From Raffaelea ambrosiae (lineage: Eukaryota; Ascomycota; Sordariomycetes; Ophiostomatales; Ophiostomataceae): a DNA stretch of 64,000 nucleotides. The notes under the pieces were generated by a model that was given only the letters and a program-made list of their open reading frames with translations, was not told where the DNA came from and did not search any database. Shown here one piece after another: positions 56,401-64,000 of this stretch (position 1 is its first letter; the number at the start of each line of letters is the position of its first letter). The DNA is taken from assembly GCA_002778195.1 (NCBI GenBank), contig PCDI01000009.1:438291-502290 (forward strand), given 5' to 3'. The translations under genes and the position numbers were made by a program.

Positions 56401-59400
56401 GTTTGGCTACCTGCAGCGGGTGTGAGCTGCTTCTTGTAATTGCTTGGACTGCTAGCTCGTACAGGTGCTTGGGTATGATGTGTCCCTGACACGTTGCAAG
56501 GTGGCAGGGCTTGCGACCTTTTTTTTTATTTCTTGTTTCGTCCGGGCAGTCTTGGGCCGCCTGAGGTGCAGAAGCGTCGGAAGGGTGCGTCCAAGTCAGA
56601 CGGCACTAGTGTCCTGCGTCCCCAGAATTATTGTTACTCCTTGACCGATCTTTGTACTTTATTGTATTTTTTTTTTCCTTTTCCCGCGCCCCCTTTTGCG
56701 TTTGCCTGCCCGACTCTAGCCCGTTCAGGAGAGCGCGTTGGGGAGAAGAACGTCTTGGGATGGGCAAAGGCGGGAGCGGCGAAGGGTGCAGGCAGATGCA
56801 GAGTGGGAGTGACGGGGCAGGAGAGGGGAAGGGGCAGGACGATGAGATTGGGAAGGACATGCAGGTTGGCTGCGGGTCCCGGCAAACAGAACTGACTGCT
56901 TGGTTTCGGTAAACGCTCTGCGTCTGTGGCCGCTTCTGGCAAGGCACGATACGCAGATACGTGGATACGTGGTGGTGGTGGTGGTGCTTGTGGCTGCGTG
57001 GTCGGGCGAAGCTTACCGGCAGCGAGGTGAGATCTCCTGTTGCGCAGGAGCAGCGTCAGGAAATGGCGTCCGGGGAGTCTCTGTCAACTTGACACCCTGA
57101 CCGGGGGGGTTTGCGTGAAGTGCCGGAGGATGCGCCCAGGGATCGCTTTCAACCGAGGCAGCATGCAAATGCGCACACCGACTTTGTCCGCAAGCAGATA
57201 GGGCGGCGGCTCGTTTCCCCCCAAAAGGTGCAGCACGGGGAAGGTCCCTTGTTTCCTGTCTGGGAGCGTTTCGTCGTCAGCCCGTGCAGCGTTTCCTCGG
57301 AGTGGCAGCGCAGGGCCGTCTCTGGCTCTATTGGGAGGTGGGATTCTGACGATCTTTGCTCCTTGTCCCCGGTTACACCAGCACTGGCGGCGGGGCAATG
57401 TGCGAGCCGGCTCGAGAAAGCCAGGAGAAGCAGGGTCGGGGAGGGCGGCTACCTACACGAAGAGAGCAGTTGCGCGTGGCTCTGTGTCTGTTTTCGCAGT
57501 CGCGAGAAGCAGCAGCAGCGCGCGCAGGAGGGCTCTCTCTTACTCGCTCACGGGAACGATTCTGGTTGGAGGGGCGCTTGTCTTCTGCGAATTTTGCGCG
57601 CGCGTTTCGCAGAACGTGATTTGACTGGGCAAAGCTCCAGCAGAGCTATAACCTGCAGCGGCAAAAAAAAATAAAAAATAAAAAAATAAAAAATAGGTTA
57701 GAACACAACTCTCTTTTTCGGTTTCCCTTGTTCTGCATGCGACAAGGCAGCGCCCAGGCTGGCCGTCCCGTCAGGCAGCGAACAGAGCACAAAAGCGGTG
57801 GTGGTGGCACAGGAGACGACGCGACCAAACACCAAGTGTGGGCGAGTCAAAGCTGCGTTTGCCCGTCCAGCGGTGCAGACAGTCCATGCTTGCGCAGCCG
57901 GTTCACACCGGAGAGCCATCGCGGCTCGTCAATGTGCCCCAGGACCATGCGCTCTTTGTTGACGCGGAGTGGCCGGCCATACAGACCAGCAGCACGCAGC
58001 AATGCCAGACGGGGGCCGACCGGCGACACAGGACGAGCAGACAGCGCTCCACGCTCGCATGCAGGCATTCGCACGCCTTCGCAGGCCAGCGCAGACACAA
58101 CACGGACAGGACAGGCGCCACACCAACGCACGCAGGATGTATCTTACCTTGTTTGTAGGGCGAAATTGGCGCCGCGGACTAGCGATGCAGGAAGGGTTGC
58201 AAGGACGTGGGGTTCGGCGCCGTGCAGCAGAGCGAGGATCGAACAAGGTGACGGTGAAGAGGAGAAAGGGAGCAGACTGACTGGCAGCAACAGAGGCAGG
58301 ACAACGTAGAGAGACGGGGTTGGTGGCGGCGAGCGCGCGTGCACGAGGGTGGTGAGGGCGAGAACTGACGCGGGCGGAAGAGAGGAGCAGCAAACACAGT
58401 GGTGGCAGAAAGGAATGCGGGAAAGCGGGTCGGCCTTCGCTGCTGGTGCTGGTGCTGGCGGTTGCGATGCGGCCGAAGCTTCCCTCGCCCTGCCTGCTGT
58501 CTTGGGGGGGGGGGAACGACGGGTGCTCTTTCCCCATGTCAAAACACGCTATTACCACAGCACCTGGTATTTGTGCCCTGCAGCGACCAGTCCAGTCTTA
58601 GCGCCGCGACGGCGGGGGTACTTGTCGTCCAGGCCGAGAACGGCCAGGCCGATACTTCGCACCCCCACACGACGAGCACGCAAAAGCGCTCTGTCACAGG
58701 TACCCCTGCCAACGAAGCACATGTTCCTTCGCAGTACCGCTAGTAGGGTGTCTTATTATTATGCACCTGCCCTCTGCATTTTTGGACCCATGATGAGAGC
58801 CATCCCAAACGTCCGAGGAAGGTACTCGTACTTGGGAGAATCCGAATACAGGCAGGAAGCCCAGAGCTCTGGGAAAGAGCGGCTGAACCATGACCCGCTG
58901 GGCGCCCGCAAATGCAGGCAGGTGCAGGTGCAGGCAGGTGGCGCATATGTTCGTGCAGAGTTCGTGCAGCCTGTGGTTGTCGGCCTGGCTTGGTGCCTGA
59001 CGAGCAGCGCATTGCTCGAGAAAGCATACTCGTACAATCGCACTCGAGCAGTCTTTGTGTCTCCTGGCATACCAGCAATCCTCCCTTGCAATGGTTTTCG
59101 TCAATGCATTGCTGCTTCTGCCCCTGCAGGACGGGGCAAGGGTACGATGCTCTTCAGCCTGGTCAAGACACCAAAACAGGCTGCTTTCAGCGGTGAAGAC
59201 CGAGGCGGAGAGCTGAAAATACCCATAACTTATAAGCAATTGGAATAAACATGAACAGGCACAGGGGAACAGCCAGGAGGCGGTAAAGGTCGGTGAAGCT
59301 GGGGGAGGTGGGCAAAGACGGAAGGTGTGTCTGGGATTGCAAGGACCGCACATTTGCTGATTCGGGGCAGCACAGGCGAAGGCAAAAGAAAAAAAAAAGA

Positions 59401-61000
59401 GACGGGATAAAAAACCACAGGAAAGTGGCTCATATGCGCTGTTTTCAACCAGCTTCTCTCCCGCGCCTTTTAGTTGTTTCCCCTTCTGTTTCTTTTTCGT
59501 TGTCGCTTCTTCTTTTTTTGCGTTTCTTTTTCTTTCTAATGTCCCCACGCCTGCATCGGGTTTCGCGTTTTTGCTGCTGTCTCGTCCCCTTCTGCTTGCT
59601 GGTGCTGATGATGTCGCCGCGCCCGAAATGCAGCCAAGTGATTTGACAATGGCTGGAGTTCTTCACACAGACAGAAACCTCTGTTTCTGATTGCCCCAAG
59701 GCCAAAACCGTTTTGCTGTAAGGCTGCATCCGCCAGGGTCTCTTTTTAAAATAAAATAAAAATTGGTCCAATGGCATCGCAAGGCACCCACAGAGCCATC
59801 CCATTGGGCAGAAATCCAATGAACATTGGGCTTCATTTGTCAGACCAGACGAGCGTGATGAGAACTAGACGACGTAAATGGCCAGCAACAAACCTGCGGG
59901 GAGGGATCTTCTACATCGGCTTGGGTCGCTTCTGGCCCGATGGATGCTGTCTTCTGTCTCACTGCGTTCTTTGGCTGAAACAGCAGCGTCATACCCAGAG
60001 AAGCAAAACAACGCAGCGCAAAAGCAAGATACACAGGATTGTCCGCATGGTGTTCCGGTCAGGCAGCTGTCGTGTACACTGGAAAGTCTGTCATGCTCAC
60101 AAATCAGTGTGTAATATTATCATGTGCGTCGTAGTTTGTATGCAGTGGGAGACATGGGGAAGCAGCGGAAACCCAAGCGAGGAGGTCCACGAGAGCACAG
60201 GGGGTGCTGTCCGGCGAGCTCGTAAGTATTTGCACAATAACTAGTTACAGAGCCCACGCACCCTCCAGAGTAGGATTGCGATCCTAGTGACAGCTGGCAA
60301 TCGACCACGTCTGGAAAGGGTTATAAGGCGCAAACTTGTGCTTCTTTTCAGAACGGACCATACTTTGGGGGCCAGCCGGACTACTATAATCATACATGCC
60401 GGTTGGGCATCAAGACTTCCTTCCACAATACAATGCAGGCAGTAGACAACGGACAACATAACCAACAACAGAAAAGTACAGCGCATCGACATTGTTGGCG
60501 GATCGAATGTTGGCATTATCTATGGCCTCCCCCCCCCCCCCTTTCAACCCAAGAACAACACATCGGGGTTATATGAAGCTACCAACTATGGTACCACCTA
60601 ATCCGAGTCCGGGTAGGCCGCCGGCTCGCATCCTGCAGACCCGCGGCTTGGTTCACACCACGTCTTGCGGGTGACGATGGCTACAGAGGATGGAACAGAT
60701 GCGGTGATGATTCGGAACGAGGAAGGATAGGGTGCCAAGAGAGTCTGGAGACGAGGTGCTGTGGGAGCCGAGAATTCCTAACCCAAGGGTATCCGGCCCC
60801 AACAGTCCCTAGGCGGAGCTCCATAGACATCGTAGAACCCATGACGTCCCAGTACTGACAAGCTATGCCCTTTCTATGCCGATCGCCTTCACGTAGAGAG
60901 TCGCGCCTGGAGTTGGGAGGTTGTCCGTCCCCTATGTATACCGGGCGGCTGTTCCACTTCTCTGACGCGGCGTTCCCTGTGTTCCGAGGGCTTGCCGATA
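56401..61000. other. Intergenic region, 4.6 kb, no supported gene
   Basis: The first 150 bp are the HapC upstream side. Other features are a GTG microsatellite at 56969-56985, an A-rich stretch at 57664-57694, a G-run at 58504-58512 and a C-run at 60530-60541. Several overlapping ORFs of 180-300 codons lie on both strands at 57.1-59.5 kb, but none has a recognisable motif and several overlap, so I read them as chance. The last 300 bp are the prefoldin 3' flank. GTACTCGTA-type words recur at 58829 and 59023. Confidence 0.5.
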
Positions 61001-61619
61001 TCATGACTGCACAACCTGAACATTGTTCTTTTTCTGTAAAGGCAAAAGAAAAGCATTTAGAACGGTGCCAAATCGGTACAGGTAAGTATGGTTCTCTCTT
61101 ACCTTCCACTTCTCTAGATCATCTTGTCTTGACTTGTACTGCTTAACCAGGTCGTCCAGCACCTTGTTCAGACCCTCGGCGTTGGTCTTGAGAGCTGGAA
61201 TAACGTCCTTCACTGTACGCTCCACCAGGACGCCGTTGATCATGCGGAAACACTTGCGGTCTTTAGGGAGAGGATCGAGGGTCTCGAGGACGAGCCTGCA
61301 GGGCAGAGGTTAGCGAATGGACCCTCCGGGTGGCGTGATGCCCGTGCGAATCCGGCTGGCATCTGCAGTCGGTGTCGGAGTCTACCAACTTGTGCTCCTC
61401 AGCCTCCTGCTCGACATCACCAATCTTCTGCGCAATCTGCTGCAGCGCGTTCTTGTAGTTGGTGTACTGCAGCTGCAGTTCTGGAAGGATGGAGTATGGT
61501 CAGTCAAGGACTTCAGGCAGCCGGGAGGGGAGGTAGGGTTGATGGGGTAACACTGTCTACACACCTTGCTGTCTCTTGGCCGGAGCCGGTTGGGATGAGG
61601 AAGAAGCCGTCGATGCCAT
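61001..61619 (-). CDS. GIM4: Prefoldin subunit 2
   Basis: Subunit of the cytosolic hexameric prefoldin chaperone that delivers unfolded actin and tubulin to CCT. Exons 61619-61565, 61480-61390, 61295-61103 and 61033-61001 give 123 aa, normal length. The joined sequence reads ELQLQYTNYKNALQQIAQKI, EAEEHKLVLETL, KCFRMINGVLVERTVKDVIP and DLEKWKKKNNVQVVQ, a coiled-coil, beta-hairpin, coiled-coil layout. Intron 2 appears to use the donor GTTGGT; the nearby GTAGAC would shift the frame. Intron 3 is 69 nt, a multiple of three and stop-free, so retention inserts 23 residues before the last coil turn. It is divergent from CMC2 over 412 bp. Confidence 0.93.
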
Positions 61620-62031
61620 GTTGCCCCGTTGTGCTGGGTCTGCTGTCGAAGCACAAAGTGACTAGTTGTCTGCTGCTGGACTACGATGTGAACGAGGGGC
61701 AAGCTATCAGAAAAATTAGCCCTCCGCGAAAAAAGCGGGGCGGCATTTGCTCGCTCGAATGCGCCAATGGATTCTTTTATTTTGGACTTGACCATTTCGG
61801 AGCAGATAGAGGATAGACAGACTTTCTTCCGCCACTCTCAGGTCATACGTGAGCAGCGCAACCATTTTTCCCTTCTCTTCTTTCCAGGGGACCCAGACAA
61901 ACGAGAGGCCCATATACGACTGAGCGCCAACCTTCTGCGAAGCAGGCCCTACAAGCAGCGACAACTCGGAAAACAACCAGACGAGCCTTTCGAGAGGCTT
62001 TCGAAAACCGAGTTGGACAAACACCGCCGTC
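61620..62031. promoter_or_regulatory. Short divergent promoter between prefoldin 2 and CMC2
   Basis: 412 bp separate the two start codons, the shortest divergent spacing in the window. Both products are small conserved proteins. No specific binding motif is claimed. Confidence 0.5.
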
Positions 62032-62387
62032 ATGCATCCCCATCTTCACCAAGAGTATAATGCCGGTATGTCACAGGTGGACTGGAGCTTTCGAGCTTGT
62101 TTTTATCCCTCTCTTGTCTGTACGTCTGGCTCTGCGAAGACCAAGAGACTGACCCCATTTTTCTTATTTTCTGAATAGGTTGTGCAGAGGTCATGGCCGC
62201 TTTCGAAGAGTGCCACGCCAAGGGATTCTTGTGGAAGACTATGGGCATGTGCAATAGTGCAAAGGACGCACTCGGAAAGTGCCTGCGCGAAGAGCGAACC
62301 AAGCACCAAAGCACCAACCGCTCGAACGCCCAGGATAAGAAGGACAAGATCCGGGCAATGTGGAAAGATATTGACGAGAACTCGTGA
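62032..62387 (+). CDS. CMC2: Cytochrome c oxidase assembly factor Cmc2 (twin CX9C)
   Basis: Small intermembrane-space protein needed for cytochrome c oxidase biogenesis, imported by the Mia40 relay in the family. Exons 62032-62065 and 62179-62387 join across a 113-nt intron (GTATGT...AATAG, phase 1) and give 80 aa. The start MHPHLHQEYN is the typical Cmc2 N terminus. The two CX9C motifs are CAEVMAAFEEC and CNSAKDALGKC, followed by a basic, helical tail (KKDKIRAMWKDIDENS). The first Cys lies just after the splice junction, so intron retention would remove the motif. No presequence, as expected for this import route. Confidence 0.93.
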
Positions 62388-63030
62388 TCGACTCCGTCTC
62401 ACCGTCTTGTGAACTACCGGCATCGACGTTCTTTCTATACCCAAGGCTGGTCTCGATACGGGCGGTTCAACAATAATTGGTGCCGAGCGACAGCCCACAA
62501 AGCACGTCATCGAGCCCTTCCAGAAATCCACAATCGAGTCCCGGAACACCTGGCCAGCTTCCTCCTCCTCTCTGGCGAGCACGCCGTGTATAACTACATA
62601 CCGGTCCGTCGAGAATTTCGTCCCACGAAAGTATAATGAACCACATTTCACACAAAAGCGCATGGTGGATAAAGAGTGTGTTGGGCTGGCTTTTTTCTGC
62701 GGGAAAGGCGTTACTTTGGCAAGACCTTGAAGAGACAGGCATGTACAATATAAAAGCAAAACAAGAAAAGGAAAGAGCCAGAACTTTTAATTTCAGGAAA
62801 GCCAACAAGAGATACTGTGGCGGTCCAGCCAGGAAAGGGGTCCTATGAGCTACAGAGATAACACGGAAAGAAGAAACAATACAACGACATCTCTACTCCC
62901 GGTGCTTCCTCCGCTTCTGCGGCAATACCTTACTTTTTGTCCTTTGTGCTCTTCTGTCTGGGAATGCCTCTGTCTTTCTCTTGCCTGTCCACGAGTCACC
63001 CGAACCATCCGCCGCTGGCCGTCAAATCTC
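62388..63030. other. Convergent intergenic region (3' flanks)
   Basis: Lies between the CMC2 and TMEM14 stops. No gene with coding character was found. Confidence 0.6.
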
Positions 63031-63788
63031 TTAGTGGCGGCGGAGGAAGGCGCTGCCAAAGCGGAGCAGGCCGTACGTAGCAACGATGCTCAGGATTACT
63101 GGCACGGGCTTCCGTAGGCGGATGGCACGCGGAATGGATGCGCCGCCGAGGACAACCGAGGCAAGGAGGCTCAGCTCGATGCCATAGGGCAGGTGCTTCT
63201 GGGTGCGGTAGCCACCGAGGCCATCTAGAGTCAAGCGTTAGTTTCGCCTAAAGACTCAAGGATTCTTGGTTGCAGGTTGTGGGAGAAGAGGTTTGGTTCG
63301 TGGCTGGGCTGTGAACCTAATTTCTGAGTCATGTTTTTTTTTCTGTTTTTTTTTTCTCTTCTTTTTTTTCTTTTCTTTTTTGTTCTTGGCCATTATTTGC
63401 TGATCGTTTGCTGATCGTTTGCTGATCATTTGCTGCATTTCTTCTTTCTTATCTTCCACATCTTTGTCTTTCGCCACGCCGTTTCACCGTCCACTTGAGA
63501 TGTGGCGCATACTTACACAGGATACCAACGGTCAAGCCGGCGGCGATCGAAGGGATGGAGCCGGTGCGGGCATAACCCATGATGCCGCCTGACGCGGTCA
63601 ACGCTGCCAAGATGTACGACTCGACGTCCAGAGACTGCAGGGTTGCATTAGCCAGTCTTCCTACTATTACGCGGGAAAACAATCAAGAAAAAGAGAGAAG
63701 GAGAGACGCAAGGGGAAAAGAGGCCGCCCTCGGGTATGAGAAGCAATCTTGTCAGCTTGACGACTGTTTTTCAGCCGCATCTCACCAT
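63031..63788 (-). CDS. TMEM14-family membrane protein
   Basis: Small multi-pass protein; animal TMEM14C acts in mitochondrial haem synthesis, while fungal relatives are uncharacterised. Coding exons are 63788-63786 (the ATG alone), 63634-63517 and 63224-63031, giving 104 aa. Introns are 151 nt (GTGAGA...CCTGCAG) and 292 nt (GTAAGT...TCTAG). The joined start reads MSLDVESYILAALTASGGIMGYARTGSIPS, then AAGLTVGILYGLGGYRTQKHLPYGIELSLLASVVLGGAS and RAIRLRKPVPVILSI, with four membrane helices and the conserved GYxRTGSxPS motif. Without the tiny first exon no acceptable start exists: an open frame reaching 63682 continues into intron-like sequence. Intron 2 carries an 11-bp tandem repeat. Confidence 0.92.
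63396..63427. repeat. 11-bp tandem repeat inside TMEM14 intron 2
   Basis: The unit TTTGCTGATCG occurs three times, the last copy lacking its final G. It sits near a T/C-rich stretch of the + strand at 63330-63380. Confidence 0.85.
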
Positions 63789-64000
63789 TGTGTGCCAGAA
63801 AGGTTCACTTATGTGATGGTCTCGTTTTGACAAAAAAAATTAATATAAAAAATACCAATAAGGCGGCTATGGTGCTGCTGGGGGTGGCAAGATGGTTCTG
63901 GGTTCTCAATTGCTTCTGAGAGAATTCAAATTTGTCAGAAATTGGCACGAAATGGACTATTGTGGGCGAATGCGCGAAGCGATAGGAACTGTCGCAGACA
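63789..64000. other. Upstream region of the TMEM14 gene
   Basis: AT-rich, with A-runs near 63830-63850. The window ends here. Nothing more can be supported. Confidence 0.5.

Noticed and set aside
57111..59548. Overlapping ORFs of 180-300 codons on both strands
   Set aside because: Mutually overlapping, no motifs, no splice-consistent extension, irregular codon use.
1..64000. CRISPR array, insertion sequence, retroelement or biosynthetic cluster
   Set aside because: No spaced direct repeats, transposase, reverse transcriptase, terminal repeats or backbone synthase gene seen.

Overview
This window is nuclear DNA from a filamentous ascomycete (Pezizomycotina). The evidence is a class IV chitin synthase, a HapC-type CCAAT-binding subunit, a fungal bZIP factor, and short spliceosomal introns (mostly 60-170 nt) with GT..AG ends and CTAAC-like branch sites. 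Coding exons are GC-rich at third codon positions, and intergenic DNA is long and less GC-rich. Overall protein character suggests Sordariomycetes; an Ophiostomatales-like source is only a guess. I see no transposon, plasmid, phage, CRISPR, rRNA or convincing tRNA gene.

Layout, left to right. 1-9963 has no convincing gene; its last ~1.6 kb is the pyrimidine-rich leader of the chitin synthase (9964-13706, +). A small secreted Cys-containing protein follows (14765-15529, -). After another empty 3.7 kb come RPL36 (19285-19756, +), a TUG/Ubx4-type UBX protein (20614-22321, -), proteasome beta-3 PUP3 (23216-24106, +) and a SERCA-type Ca2+ ATPase (24732-28157, -). Next are a GNAT acetyltransferase (29896-30648, +), a secreted GH37 trehalase (30890-33271, -), threonine aldolase (35586-36881, -), a GT17 glycosyltransferase (39776-41050, +) and a large bZIP factor (41825-47424, -). 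The right end holds the Pol I factor Rrn3 (50578-53067, -), the HapC/NF-YB subunit (54834-56400, -), prefoldin subunit 2 (61001-61619, -), Cmc2 (62032-62387, +) and a TMEM14-family protein (63031-63788, -).

The 16 genes are not an operon-like pathway or a metabolite cluster. They are mostly conserved housekeeping functions: cell wall, ribosome and Pol I, proteasome and UBX/Cdc48, ER calcium, mitochondrial assembly and cytosolic chaperone. Each has its own promoter, and several sit in divergent pairs (UBX/PUP3, SERCA/GNAT, prefoldin/Cmc2).

The more unusual observations are structural. In two genes (PUP3 and TMEM14) the first coding exon is only the ATG, and PUP3 also has a 19-nt internal exon. 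Three introns are multiples of three and stop-free, so retention would leave an open frame. The 8-mer ACTATGTA/TACATAGT recurs at least 17 times, only between genes. Long polypyrimidine tracts lie on the sense strand upstream of many start codons; one such tract at 48.24-48.49 kb has no gene to explain it. Exon joins were derived by eye from splice signals, reading phase and family conservation; no database search was run.
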